Shown: positions 8,945 through 19,864 of the stretch, one piece after another | How positions within the stretch are numbered: position 1 is the stretch's first letter | How the letters are laid out: every line of letters starts with the position of its first letter | Assembly (NCBI RefSeq): GCF_003006155.1 | Contig: NZ_CP023559.1 | Coordinates: forward strand, 2,728,001 to 2,792,000 | Source of the DNA: Salinicola tamaricis | Lineage (GTDB): Bacteria; Pseudomonadota; Gammaproteobacteria; Pseudomonadales; Halomonadaceae | Direction of reading: 5' to 3' | Length of the DNA: 64,000 nucleotides | Translations under genes and position numbers: made by a program | The notes under the pieces: model-generated | The model's input: the letters and a program-made list of their open reading frames with translations, nothing else | Told to the model about the DNA's origin: nothing | Database searches by the model: none

Positions 8945-10343
8945 GCGCCAGCCGATTCTCGCGCCTGACTCGGGGGAGACACCGGCTTTACTGCGCGCCC
9001 CTCGGCACGCGCTTGTTGCTGGCTTCGCTGGTGCTGGTGGTGGTGCTGCTGCCGCTGGCCGGTTTCGGCCTCACTTACAACTTCCGCGAGTCGGCCACGG
9101 CCTCCTTCGACAGCCGTCTGGAGTCCCAGCTCAATGCGCTGCTGGCGGGCATTCAGATCGATGGCATGGGCCAGCACCTGCGGCTCAACCGCTCGCTGGG
9201 GGATGCGCGCTTCGAGCGGGTCTACTCCGGCTGGTACTGGCAGGTGACCGACGAGGGCGATCTGACCCTCACCTCGCGCTCGCTGTGGGACCAGCGTCTG
9301 CCTACCCCCAAGCCCGAGAATGGCGTCAGCGTGTTCGCCATCACCGGACCCCGCGACGAGCCCCTGCGCATGATCGAGCGTGATATCCGCGTGCCCGGCC
9401 ACCCCAAGGTGATCCGCGTCGCCCTGGCCGGCTCCACCCGCGAACTCGACCGGGAAGTGGGGCGCTTCGAGCGTTTGCTGATCATCTCGCTGGCCACCTT
9501 TGCGGTATTGCTGCTGGCCGGACTGGCGCTGCAGATGCGCTGGGGGCTGGCGCCTTTACGGCGTATGTCGGCCAACCTGCGCGCGGTGGAGGAGGGCGAG
9601 GCCGAGCGCCTGGATACCCAACTGCCCGCTGAGCTCGAGGAGTTGGCGCTGGCGATGAACAGCGTGCTCGAGCGTGATCGCCGCCTGATCGAGCGCGGGC
9701 GCGCCGCCGCGGGCAATCTGGCCCACGCGCTGAAGACCCCGGTGAGCGTGCTCAAGACCCTGGCCGAACGCTTTCCCCCCGAGCAGCGCCAGCCGATCAA
9801 ACCGAGCTTGCGCGTATCGACGACGCCGTACGCCACCATCTGGCGCGCGCCTCCGCCGCCGGCGGGCTGGCTTTTGCCGGGCGGGTCACCATTGCTGAGG
9901 CGATTGCGCCGGTGGTCCAGGGGCTGTCGCGTCTCGCCGAGCGCCGTGGCGTCAGCTTCGAGGCCCAGGTCGACCCTACCGCGACGGCGCGCATCGACCC
10001 CCAGGACCTGCAGGAGCTGGTCGGCAACCTGCTCGAGAACGCGCTGCGCTGGGCCGAGGCGCGGGTGATCTTCGTGGTGCGCCGGGCCGAGCACGGGGTG
10101 CGCCTGCGGGTCGAGGACGACGGCCCGGGGATGACCCGGGCGCAGAGCGAATCGGCGCTGGCGCGCGGGGTGCGGCTCGACACCAGCGCCGCCGGCTCGG
10201 GCCTGGGGCTGGCGATCGTCGAAGATCTGATGGCGCTCTACGGCGGCGAGCTGACTCTGGATCGCGCCCCGCTGGGCGGTCTCGCCGCCGATGTCTGGCT
10301 GCCGGCGTCACCGGTCTCGGCGCAGTTGGAGAAGTCCGGCTGA
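8941..10343 (+). CDS. Sensor histidine kinase, PhoQ-like, one frame slip
   Basis: Inner-membrane kinase partner of the upstream regulator. It starts at TTG 8941, overlapping the preceding stop. A transmembrane helix (residues about 20-45), a periplasmic sensor, a second helix (about 180-200) and HAMP are followed by the H-box NLAHALKTPVSVLK, a PhoQ-type variant. The frame slips near 9800. N-box (NLLENALRWAEA) and G-boxes (EDDGPGMT, GSGLGLAIVEDLM) continue in the second frame and end at 10343. Total length is about 467 residues, normal for PhoQ. Confidence 0.85.
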
Positions 10344-10437
10344 GCGGGCGCCGCGGGCATCGCATTTGCCACCGGTAAGTCGAGGTTGAGATGATTTCAT
10401 TGCGACACACCCGGCTCGGGCACAGGTAAGACATAGA

Positions 10438-11385
10438 ATGGACAAACACGAACTCAAGCGTGAACAGGCGGCCCGTGCGGCCTGGCTCTCCTATGTCGGT
10501 GGGCGCACCCAGGACGAGATCGCTGTCCAGCTGGGGGTCTCGCGCCCTGGCGTCCAGCGCCTGCTGGCGCTGGCTCGGGACGAGGGGCTGGTCAAGATCC
10601 GTATCGACCATCCGATCGCCGGCTGTATGGCGATGGGCGATGCCATTCGCGTGCGCTTCGATCTGGCTTTCTGCGACGTGGTGCCCAGCGGCCCCGACGC
10701 GATCGGCGGCAACGCCGCCTTCCTTGCTCCCTCCGGTGCCGAGCGTCTGGCCGGGCTGCTCGAAAGCCAGACGCCGCTGACACTCTGCCTCGGCACGGGG
10801 CGCTCGGTGCGCGCCGCGGTGGAGGCGCTGGGGGTGATGGCACGCCCGCGCACCGCATCGTTTCGCTGGTGGGCAACGTCGCGCGTGATGGCTCCTCCAA
10901 CCGCTACGATGGGGTGATGATGCTGGCCGACAAGGTCGGGGCAAGCCGCTTTCTGCTGCCGGCCCCGGTGGTCGCTGCCTCGGTCGAGGAGAAGTCGGTG
11001 CTGCTGGCGCAGCCGCTGGTGCAGGCGGTGTTTTCGGTGGCCCGTCAGGCTCAGGCCGGGGTGATCGGAATCGGCCGTATCGACCCGCAGGCGACCCTGT
11101 TCCAGGATCACTTCATCAGCCGCGGCGAGCTCGACGAGCTGCTCGCGGCGGGGCCGTGGGCGAGCTGCTGGGCTGGCCGATGAACCTGGCCGGCGAGCTG
11201 ATCGACTGCCCCTGACCCGGCGCATCACCAGTCTGCCGCTGGCCGAACTCGGCGCACAGCCGCTGATCGGCCTGGCCGGCGGCCGCGACAAGGGCCCAGC
11301 GATCCTGAGCGCGCTGCGCGGCGGCGGCTGGCTCAAGGGGCTGGTGACCGACGAGGCCGCAGCGCGATATCTGCTCGAGGCCTGA
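10438..11385 (+). CDS. SorC/DeoR-like sugar-binding transcriptional regulator of the polyol operon, three frame slips
   Basis: The N-terminal helix-turn-helix (RTQDEIAVQLGVSRPGVQRL) and C-terminal sugar-phosphate-binding domain place it in the SorC family. Slips occur near 10845, 11150 and 11205. The conserved blocks LCLGTGRSVRAAVEAL, GNVARDGSSNRYDG and GLAGGRDKGPAILSALRGG lie in successive frames and give one protein of about 315 residues. It is upstream of, and co-oriented with, a polyol ABC transporter and dehydrogenases. It probably senses a sugar phosphate or polyol and controls the operon through the dyad at 11584-11617. Confidence 0.82.
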
Positions 11386-11650
11386 CCTGCAAGCTAGGTA
11401 TTTTCACCGTCCACTACCGTGATCCCCAGGTAGGCTCGAATAGGCTATAGACCATGGTCGATAGCCCTTTTTCTGCGCGTGCGCTCCATTTTTACCCAAT
11501 AAAATCAATGCGCTGTGGATTTTTTTCAAGCGTCTTTGGCCAAAGTCTAAGGGTCAGGGGTTTGCTTTTCGCGGCGGGCGAAATGATCATTTGACTACGC
11601 TGTGAGTAGATTGATCAAAACAACGCCCGCCCTCGCTGAAGGAGCCCTCC
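11386..11650. promoter_or_regulatory. Promoter/operator region of the polyol operon
   Basis: Locally lower in GC. It contains a perfect 12-bp palindrome CTTTGGCCAAAG at 11534-11545 and two TGATCA sites (11584-11589 and 11612-11617) 28 bp apart, centre to centre, with flanking bases also matching (ATGATCATTTGA and TTGATCAAAA). The latter pair is a candidate binding site for the SorC regulator just upstream. Confidence 0.5.
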
Positions 11651-12962
11651 ATGCGCCCGATCTTCCTGATACCTGCTGCCGGTGTCGCGCTGCTGACCGC
11701 TGGCCGCCCACGCCGAGACCATTACGGTGGCGACGGTCAACAACAACGACATGATCATCATGCAGGGACTGACCGACGAGTTCGAAAAGACCCACCCGGA
11801 TATCAAGCTCGACTGGGTGGTGCTGGAAGAGAACGTGCTGCGTCAGCGTCTTACCACCGATATCGCCACCAACGGTGGCCAGTTCGATGTCATGACCATC
11901 GGCACCTACGAGGTCCCGATCTGGGCCCGGCAGGGTTGGCTGACCGCGCTCGACGACCTGCCCAAGGATTACGACGAGAACGATCTGCTCAAGCCGATCC
12001 GCGATGGCCTGAGCCAGAAGGGCAAGCTCTATGCGCTGCCGTTCTACGGCGAAAGTTCGATGATGTACTACCGCAAGGATCTGTTCGACAAGGCCGGCAT
12101 CCAGATGACCGAGCAGCCGACCTGGAAAGAGGTGCGCGGCTGGGCCGACAAGCTCAACGACCCGGACAACGGGGTCTACGGTATCTGCCTGCGTGGCAAG
12201 CCGGGCTGGGGCGAGAACATGGCGTTCCTTTCCACCCTGGTGAACACCTATGGCGGGCGCTGGTTCGACGAGAAGTGGCACCCGGAGATCGACTCGCCGG
12301 CGTGGAAGGAAGCGGTCTCGTTCTATGTCGACATGATGAAGAACGATGGCCCCCCGGGCGCCACCTCCAACGGCTTCAACGAGAACCAGGCGCTATTCTC
12401 CAGCGGCAAGTGCGGCATCTGGGTCGACGCCACCTCGGCGGCGGGGCGCATCTTCGACCCCAGCGAGTCCAAGGTCGCCGACGAGCTCGGCTTCGCTCCG
12501 GCGCCGATCGCCAAGACACCCAAGGGCTCGCACTGGCTGTGGTCCTGGGCCCTGGCCATCCCGCAGTCGTCGCAGTCCAAGGATGCCGCCAAGACCTTCA
12601 TCACCTGGGCGACCTCCAAGGGTTTATGTCGACCTGGTCGGTGAGAAGAAGGGCTGGACCAGCGTCCCTCCGGTACCCGCAAGTCGACCTATGACAATCC
12701 CAAGTATCAGCAGGCCGCGCCCTTCGCCGACTTCGTACTCAAGGCGATCGAGACGGCCGATCCCACCGACCCGAGCGCCAAGCCAGTGCCTTACACCGGG
12801 GTGCAGTACGCCGATATCCCCGAGTTCCAGGCGATCGGCACCCAGGTCGGCCAGATGATCGCCGCCGCCCTGGCTGGGCAGCAGACGGTCGACCAGGCGC
12901 TGAGCAACGCGCAGCGCAGTGCCGACCGCACCATGCGTCAGGCCGGCTACTACAAGGATTGA
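11651..12962 (+). CDS. smoE: Sorbitol/mannitol ABC transporter, periplasmic substrate-binding protein, frame slips
   Basis: Binding protein of the family 1 extracellular solute-binding type for polyols. A signal peptide begins MRPIFLIPAAGVALLTA, and the frame slips near 11700. The mature protein then reads ETITVATVNNNDMIIMQGLT and GKLYALPFYGESSMMYYRKD, typical of SmoE/MtlE proteins. Slips near 12620 and 12665 lead to the C-terminus ending RQAGYYKD at 12962. About 437 residues. It is followed by two permeases and the ATPase, so uptake is complete within this operon. Confidence 0.85.
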
Positions 12963-13002
12963 TCCGGTACAAGGACTGATCCGGCAGGACGAGGATCGTC
13001 CC

Positions 13003-13062
13003 GGCGCCCGCTCGCGGGCGCCATCGACTGTCACGGCGCGGCCGGATCGAACTCGGCCGCGC
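13003..13062 (+). terminator. Two hairpins between the binding-protein and permease genes
   Basis: Stem 1: GGCGCCCG (13003-13010) with CGGGCGCC (13015-13022). Stem 2: GCGCGGCCG (13036-13044) with CGGCCGCGC (13054-13062). Neither is followed by a T-run. Such stems between binding-protein and permease genes commonly stabilise the upstream mRNA or reduce read-through, keeping permease levels below binding-protein levels. Confidence 0.6.
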
Positions 13063-13093
13063 TTCCCTCCCACGCTTACCGATGGGCCTAGCC

Positions 13094-13979
13094 ATGCGTC
13101 ATAGAGCTTCCGGTCGCACCGTAGCGGAATGCGTTCGTTCCTGCTGCAGGCGCCGCTGTCTCCCTGCTGCTGTTGTGGATGCTGGTACCGCTGTGCATGA
13201 CGCTGTGGTTCTCGTTCCAGCGTTACAACCTGCTCAACCCGTTTATCTCCGGCTTCGCCGGGGTCGACAACTACACCTACCTGCTCACCGATCCGGCGTT
13301 GTGGACGGCGATGGGCAATACCCTGCTGCTGGTCGGCTGGGTGCTGGCGATCACCGTGGTCGGCGGTACGCTGCTGGCGGTGCTGTTCCAGCAGGAGTTC
13401 TTCGGTCGCGGCATCGCGCGGCTGCTGGTGATTGCGCCGTTCTTCGTCATGCCCACGGTCAGCGCGCTGATCTGGAAGAACATGATGATGCACCCGGTCA
13501 ACGGGGTGCTGGCGTGGCTGTTCAATCTGTTCGGTTTCCAGGCGGTGGACTGGTTCTCGTCGCTGCCGCTGACCTCGATCATCCTCATCGTGTCGTGGGA
13601 GTGGCTGCCGTTCGCGCTGCTGATCCTGCTCACCGCGATCCAGTCCCTCGACGACGACCAGGTCGAGGCGGCGCGCATGGATGGTGCCGGGCCCATCGCG
13701 ATCTTCTGGTTCATCACCCTGCCGCACCTGAAGCGGGCGATCAGCGTGGTGATCATGATCGAGATGATCTTCCTGCTCACGATCTTCGCCGAGATCTTCG
13801 TCACCACCTCCGGCGGGCCGGGGCTGGCGTCGACCAATCTGGCCTACCTGATCTATATCCGCGCGCTGCTCGACTTCGATGTCGGCGGGGCGTCCGCCGG
13901 CGGCGTGATCGCCATCGTTCTGGCCAACATCGTGGCGATCTTCCTGATCCGCACCGTGGCCCGGCATCTCGAGACCTGA
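13094..13979 (+). CDS. smoF: Sorbitol/mannitol ABC transporter permease 1, N-terminal slip
   Basis: Inner-membrane permease with about six helices. The N-terminus MRHRASGRTVAE is in another frame from the body, which begins around LLLWMLVPLCMTLWFSFQRY, so slips lie between about 13130 and 13175. The EAA-loop motif DDDQVEAARMDGAG (about 13650-13690), which contacts the ATPase, is intact. Ends at 13979, 13 bases before the next permease. About 295 residues, a normal length. Confidence 0.85.
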
Positions 13980-13992
13980 GGCGAGGTAGCGC

Positions 13993-14814
13993 ATGCACTC
14001 TTCCATCACCAAGAAACTGGCGATCACGCTGCTGGCCTGGGCCATTGCGCTGGTCGTGTTCTTCCCGATCTTCTGGATGATTCTCACCGGCTTCAAGACC
14101 GAGGGCGAAGCGGTGGCGACGCCGCCGAGCCTGTTCTTCGAGCCCACCCTGAGCGGCTACCACGAGGTCATGGCGCGGGCCGACTACGTCAAGTTCGCCA
14201 TCAACAGCGTGGTGGTGTCGCTCGGCTCGACCCTGCTGGCGCTGTTGATTGCGGTGCCGGCGGCCTACTCGATGGCGTTTTTGCCCACGCCGCGCACCCG
14301 CGGCACGCTGCTGTGGATGCTCTCGACCAAGATGCTGCCGCCGGTCGGCGTGCTGATGCCGGTCTATCTGCTGTTCCGCGATCTGGGGCTGCTCGACAGC
14401 CTGAGTGGGCTGATCGTGATCTACATGCTGATGAACCTGCCGATCGTGGTGTGGATGCTCTACACCTTTTTCAAGGATGTGCCCAAGGACATCCTCGAGG
14501 CGGGGCGCATGGATGGGGCCGGCACCCTGCAGGAGGTGCTCTACCTGCTGGTGCCGCTGACCCTGCCGGGGATCGCCTCCACCGGCCTGCTGTCGGTGAT
14601 CCTGAGCTGGAACGAGGCGTTCTGGAGTCTCAACCTGACTACCTCCAGCGCGGCCCCGCTGACCGCCTTCATCGCGTCGTTCTCGAGCCCCGAAGGGCTG
14701 TTCTGGGCCAAGCTCTCCGCCGCCTCGACGATGGCCATCGCGCCGATTCTGATCCTCGGATGGATGACCCAGAAACAGATGGTCCGCGGCCTGACCTTCG
14801 GCGCCGTCAAATAA
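13993..14814 (+). CDS. smoG: Sorbitol/mannitol ABC transporter permease 2
   Basis: 273 residues, six predicted helices, no frame slip. The EAA motif PKDILEAGRMDGAGTLQE is intact in the cytoplasmic loop, and the C-terminus TQKQMVRGLTFGAVK is typical of MalG/SmoG-like permeases. It pairs with the preceding permease and the ATPase. The start ATG follows a GAGGTAG ribosome-binding site. Confidence 0.92.
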   Translation: MHSSITKKLAITLLAWAIALVVFFPIFWMILTGFKTEGEAVATPPSLFFEPTLSGYHEVMARADYVKFAINSVVVSLGSTLLALLIAVPAAYSMAFLPTPRTRGTLLWMLSTKMLPPVGVLMPVYLLFRDLGLLDSLSGLIVIYMLMNLPIVVWMLYTFFKDVPKDILEAGRMDGAGTLQEVLYLLVPLTLPGIASTGLLSVILSWNEAFWSLNLTTSSAAPLTAFIASFSSPEGLFWAKLSAASTMAIAPILILGWMTQKQMVRGLTFGAVK

Positions 14815-14824
14815 GGAATTCATC

Positions 14825-15970
<1,146 letters not shown>

Positions 15971-15980
15971 GGAGGGTGGC

Positions 15981-16654
15981 ATGGGGCTACTGATTTTCGA
16001 CTGTGATGGGGTGCTGGTCGACAGCGAGACCATCGCCGAAAGCGTGCTGCACGACCAGCTCGCCGCGTGGCTGCCGGACCTGGCCGCCGAGCACGAGCTG
16101 AGCGGGCGCTGGGCATGACCACGGCGGCGATTTTGAGCCATCTCGAAGGGCTCAGCGTGCACCAACTGCCGCCGGATGCGCTGCTCAGCATCGATGCGGC
16201 CATCGAGCGCCGGCTGGCCGTCGAACTCAAGGCGATCGCTGGTATCAGCGAGGCGATCGACGCCCTCGACCTGCCGCTGGCGATCGTCTCCAACAGCCGC
16301 CGCGAGCGGGTGCTCGCCTCGCTCTCCCACACCGGGCTCAACACGCGGCTGGGGACGGCGCCGCTGTTCACCGCCGAGCAGGTGGCGCGGCCCAAGCCGG
16401 CGCCGGATGTCTATCTGCTGGCGGCGGAAACGCTCGCCACCGCGCCGGCCGACTGTCTGGTGGTGGAGGACAGCGTCTCCGGCACCCGCGCCGCCTGTGC
16501 CGCCGGGATGACGGTGATCGGCTTCACCGGCGCCAGCCATATCGCCGCCGGGCACGCCGCGCGGCTGCGCGATGCCGGGGCCTGGGCGACGCTCGATCAC
16601 ATGGCCGGGCTCGGCGAGCTGGTTGCCCGCTGGCGGCGCTGGCGCGCCGCCTGA
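15981..16654 (+). CDS. HAD-superfamily phosphatase, one frame slip
   Basis: Subfamily IA hydrolase, likely a sugar or polyol phosphatase of the beta-phosphoglucomutase-like type. Motif I FDCDGVLVDSE (Asp nucleophile) is at the N-terminus, motif II VSNSRR in the middle, and motif III/IV KPAPDVYLLAAE and VVEDSVSGTRAA follow. The frame slips near 16112, between GRWA and MTTAAILSHL. The start ATG at 15981 has a strong GGAGG element and lies 10 bases after smoK. Such HAD genes accompany smo operons. The substrate is unknown. Confidence 0.8.
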
Positions 16655-16688
16655 GCAGGCCATCCACGGCCGCTTCATCAGAGGTCGT

Positions 16689-16778
16689 CTATCAAGGGCT
16701 TGGCTATCAAAGACTTGACTATCACAGACTTAGCTATGAAAGACCTGGCTATCAAAGATTTGGCTATCAACGACTGCG
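16689..16778. repeat. 15-bp tandem repeat, six copies, upstream of the sorbitol dehydrogenase gene
   Basis: Six contiguous 15-bp units close to CTATCAAAGACTTGG, each with 1-4 substitutions, ending 22 bases before the start at 16801. A 15-bp period keeps reading frame, but no start codon or ribosome-binding site supports translation. The spacer between the HAD gene and the dehydrogenase consists almost entirely of this array. Confidence 0.9.
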
Positions 16779-16800
16779 TGATCAACACAGGAATATGGCG

Positions 16801-17583
16801 ATGAAACTCGACAGGCGTACGGCAGTAGTGACCGGCGGGGCCCGCGGTATCGGACTGGCGATCGTCAGCCGCTATCTGGAGGAGGGCGCGCGGGTGGCGA
16901 TCGCCGACATCGATCTCGCCGCCGCCGAGCAGGCCGCGGAGGCGCTGGCGGCGCGTCACGGCGATGCGGTGATGGCGGTGCGGCTGGATATCTGCAGCAG
17001 CGAGTCGCGCACGGCGATGATCGAGGCGGTCCAGGCACGCCTGGGGCCGATCGACATTCTGGTCAACAACGCCGCGGTGTTCGACATGGCGCCGGTGCTC
17101 GAGGTCAGCGAAGCAAGCTACGACAAGCAGTTCGCAGTCAACGTCAAGGGCACCTTCTTTACCCTGCAGGCGGTGGCGGCGCACATGGTCGAGCGCGGTG
17201 AGGGTGGCAAGATCATCAATATGGCGTCCCAGGCCGGGCGCCGCGGTGAGGCCCTGGTGAGCATGTACTGTGCCACCAAGGCGGCGGTGATCAGCCTGAC
17301 TCAGTCCTGCGGGCTCGACCTGATCAAGCATGGCATCCACGTCAACGGCATCGCCCCCGGGGTGGTCGATACCCCGATGTGGGACGAGGTCGACGCGCTG
17401 TTCGCTCGCTACGAAGGCCGCCCGCCGGGGGAGAAGAAGCGTCTGGTGGGCGAGGCAGTGCCCTACGGCCGCATGGGGCGCCCGGAGGATCACGTGGGCG
17501 CGGCGGTGTTCCTGGCCAGCGCCGATAGCGACTATGTGGTGGCGCAGACGCTCAATGTCGACGGCGGCAACTGGATGAGCTGA
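16801..17583 (+). CDS. smoS: Sorbitol (L-iditol 2-) dehydrogenase, SDR family
   Basis: 260 residues. Oxidises D-sorbitol to D-fructose, and in many relatives galactitol to D-tagatose, with NAD. The Rossmann glycine motif TGGARGIG (residues about 12-19), NNAA at about 89, catalytic SMYCATKAAV (Tyr and Lys) and the C-terminal VVAQTLNVDGGNWMS match polyol dehydrogenases of the SmoS/PolS group. The start MKLDRRTAVV at 16801 is preferred over the ATG two codons upstream. It abuts the kinase gene, with one base between stop and next start. Confidence 0.88.
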   Translation: MKLDRRTAVVTGGARGIGLAIVSRYLEEGARVAIADIDLAAAEQAAEALAARHGDAVMAVRLDICSSESRTAMIEAVQARLGPIDILVNNAAVFDMAPVLEVSEASYDKQFAVNVKGTFFTLQAVAAHMVERGEGGKIINMASQAGRRGEALVSMYCATKAAVISLTQSCGLDLIKHGIHVNGIAPGVVDTPMWDEVDALFARYEGRPPGEKKRLVGEAVPYGRMGRPEDHVGAAVFLASADSDYVVAQTLNVDGGNWMS

Positions 17584-17584
17584 C

Positions 17585-18553
17585 ATGGTCGATACCGCGC
17601 CCACCTTCGACATCGTCACCGCCGGGGAGCTGCTCGCCGAGTTCGTCGCCGAGCGCCGCGGCCAGCGCTTCACCGAGGCGGGGCGCTTTCTCGGCCCCTT
17701 TCCCAGTGGGGCACCGGCAATCTTCGCCTCGCAGGCGGCACGCATGGGCGCCCGAGTCGCCTACGCCGGCTGCGTCGGGGCGGATGGTTTCGGCGAGTTG
17801 ATCCGTGAGCGCCTGACCGCCGACGGTATCGATATCGGCGCGGTCGTCTGCGACCCCGAGCGGCCCACCGGCACCGCTTTCGTGCGCTACCGCGACGACG
17901 GCGAACGCGATTTCGTATTCAACCTGGCGCACAGCGCGGCGGCGCGCCTGGCGCTGGACGAGGCCGGGCTCGCCCGGCTCGCCGATACCCGCTACCTGCA
18001 CGTGATGGGCTCCTCGCTTACCTCGCCGGCGGCGATCGCACTGATCGATGCCCTGGTCGCGCGGGTCCAGGCCCGTGGCGGGCAGGTCAGCTTCGACCCC
18101 AATATCCGCCCGGAGCTGATGCGTGATCCGGTCAGCCGCGAGGCGGTCCTGCGCCGGGTCGATGACTGCGACATCTTCCTGCCCAGCGAGGCCGATATTG
18201 CCTGGCTGGGGCAGGGCGAGGCGGAAGCCGACACCGTGGCCCGGCTGCTGGCGACCAAGCGTCTGTCGCTGCTGGTGCTCAAGCGCGCCGAGCGTGGCAG
18301 CGAAGCCTTCCGCGCTGGCGAGCACCAGCGCGTGGGCGCCTTCAAAGTGACCGAGCGCGACCCCACCGGCGCCGGAGACTGCTTTGGTGGGGCGCTGATC
18401 GCCGCGCTCGCCGGGGGTGAGCCGCTCGCCCGCGCCCTGACTCTGGCCAGCGCCGCAGGCGCCCACGCGGTGACCCGGATCGGCCCCATGGAGGGGGCCA
18501 GCGACCGTGCCACCCTCGACGCCCTGATCGCATCCCATGGAGATCTCACATGA
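17585..18553 (+). CDS. PfkB-family sugar kinase, probable tagatose/fructose kinase
   Basis: 322 residues, ribokinase fold. It carries the ATP-site signature DPTGAGDCFGGAL with catalytic Asp near residue 260 and the N-terminal substrate pattern FPSGAPAIFASQAARMG. Its neighbours, a polyol dehydrogenase before it and a GatZ-like protein after it, with a four-base overlap, fit a pathway in which D-tagatose is phosphorylated to D-tagatose 6-phosphate. Fructokinase activity is the alternative. The substrate cannot be fixed from sequence alone. Confidence 0.82.
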   Translation: MVDTAPTFDIVTAGELLAEFVAERRGQRFTEAGRFLGPFPSGAPAIFASQAARMGARVAYAGCVGADGFGELIRERLTADGIDIGAVVCDPERPTGTAFVRYRDDGERDFVFNLAHSAAARLALDEAGLARLADTRYLHVMGSSLTSPAAIALIDALVARVQARGGQVSFDPNIRPELMRDPVSREAVLRRVDDCDIFLPSEADIAWLGQGEAEADTVARLLATKRLSLLVLKRAERGSEAFRAGEHQRVGAFKVTERDPTGAGDCFGGALIAALAGGEPLARALTLASAAGAHAVTRIGPMEGASDRATLDALIASHGDLT

Positions 18554-19854
18554 GCGGCCATCTGCTCGACGCCATCGTCGCCGCCAATCGCGCCGGGGCG
18601 GCTCTCAGCGGCATCTACTCGGTCTGCTCGCGCATCGCTGGTGCTCGAGGCGGCCTTCGACCGCGCGCTCGCCGATGGCTCGCCGCTGCTGATCGAGGCG
18701 ACCTGCAACCAGGTCAATCAGGAGGGCGGCTATACCGGCCAGACCCCCGACGACTTTCGCGCGCGGGTGGTGGCGATCGCCACCCGACGCGGCTTCGACC
18801 CGGCACGCCTGATCCTGGGGGCGACCATTGGGTCCCTCGCCGTGGCAGCATCTACCCGCCGCCGAGGCGATGGTACGCGCCGAGGCCCTGGTCGCGGCCT
18901 ACGCGGCGGCGGGCTTCACCAAGCTGCATCTGGACGCCAGCATGGGCTGCGCCGACGACCCGGCCGCGCTCGACTGCCGAGATCGCGGCTCGGGCCGCGC
19001 GCCTGTGTCACGCCGCCGAGGCCGCCGCCGGTGAACGCCGCAGTGAGCTTCGCTATGTGATCGGGACCGAGGTGCCGACCCCCGGCGGTGCCCATGAGCG
19101 GCTCGAGGGCGTGGCGGTCACCACCACCGCCGATCTAACAAGCACGCTGGCGGTTCACGCTGAGCGTTTCGCCGCTGAGGGGCTCGACGACGCCTGGCGC
19201 CGGGTGCGCGGCGTGGTGGTGCAGCCCGGGGTGGAGTTCGGCCACGCCGAGGTGGTCGATTTCGATCCGGCCGGCGCCCACGCGCTGAGTCAGGCGATCC
19301 TCGAGTGGCCGGATCTGGTGTTCGAGGCGCACTCCACCGACTACCAGACGCCGGCGGCCTACCGCGCCCTGGTCGCGGGGCACTTTGCCATTCTCAAGGT
19401 CGGCCCCGCGCTGACCTTTGCCATGCGCGAGGCACTGTTCGCCTTGGCCGCCATCGCCGCCGAGGCTCCCTGCATCGAGGCGCCGGACCTGGACGCCGTG
19501 GTCGAGCGAGCGATGCTCGACGAACCGCGCTACTGGCGCGCCTACTACCCCGGCGATCCTGCCGAGCAACGCTTCGCCCGGCGCTACAGCCTGAGCGACC
19601 GCATTCGCTACTACTGGGGTGTGCCTGCGGTCGCGGCCACGCTGGAGTCGCTGTTCGCCGCGCTGGAAGCGCATCCGCTGCCATTGCCGCTGATCAGTCA
19701 GTATCTGCCCGATGCGCATCGGGCGGTCCGCGTCGGCCAGCTCGCCCCCGAGCCGCGCGCGCTGGTGCGCTGGCATATCGAGGGCGTGCTCGACGCCTAC
19801 GCCCGGGCTTGCCAGGACACGGCCGCCGATGCCCCCGAGCGCGTTTCACTGTGA
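18550..19854 (+). CDS. GatZ/KbaZ-like protein, probable D-tagatose 6-phosphate 4-epimerase, frame slips
   Basis: COG4573 family. Annotated historically as the non-catalytic subunit of tagatose-bisphosphate aldolase, but members in polyol operons have been shown to epimerise D-tagatose 6-phosphate to D-fructose 6-phosphate. Recognisable blocks are [32 protein letters not shown] and [12 protein letters not shown]. Slips near 18635, 18830 and 18975 connect three frames, and the last frame ends RVSL at 19854. No catalytic aldolase subunit (GatY/KbaY) is present next to it, which favours epimerase function. About 435 residues. Confidence 0.8.
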   Translation: MSGHLLDAIVAANRAGAALSGIYSVCSRIAGARGGLRPRARRWLAAADRGDLQPGQSGGRLYRPDPRRLSRAGGGDRHPTRLRPGTPDPGGDHWVPRRGSIYPPPRRWYAPRPWSRPTRRRASPSCIWTPAWAAPTTRPRSTAEIAARAARLCHAAEAAAGERRSELRYVIGTEVPTPGGAHERLEGVAVTTTADLTSTLAVHAERFAAEGLDDAWRRVRGVVVQPGVEFGHAEVVDFDPAGAHALSQAILEWPDLVFEAHSTDYQTPAAYRALVAGHFAILKVGPALTFAMREALFALAAIAAEAPCIEAPDLDAVVERAMLDEPRYWRAYYPGDPAEQRFARRYSLSDRIRYYWGVPAVAATLESLFAALEAHPLPLPLISQYLPDAHRAVRVGQLAPEPRALVRWHIEGVLDAYARACQDTAADAPERVSL

Positions 19855-19864
19855 GGATGACGCC

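Noticed and set aside
12624-14147. 507-codon minus-strand open frame across the transporter genes
   Set aside because: Antisense to smoE-smoG and composed of low-complexity Gln/Arg/Asp-rich sequence.
16689-16778. CRISPR-like array
   Set aside because: The units are contiguous 15-bp repeats with no spacers and no cas genes nearby. The same holds for the other tandem repeats.
18550-19854. Tagatose-bisphosphate aldolase subunit
   Set aside because: No catalytic GatY/KbaY partner is present; the epimerase role of COG4573 fits the operon better.
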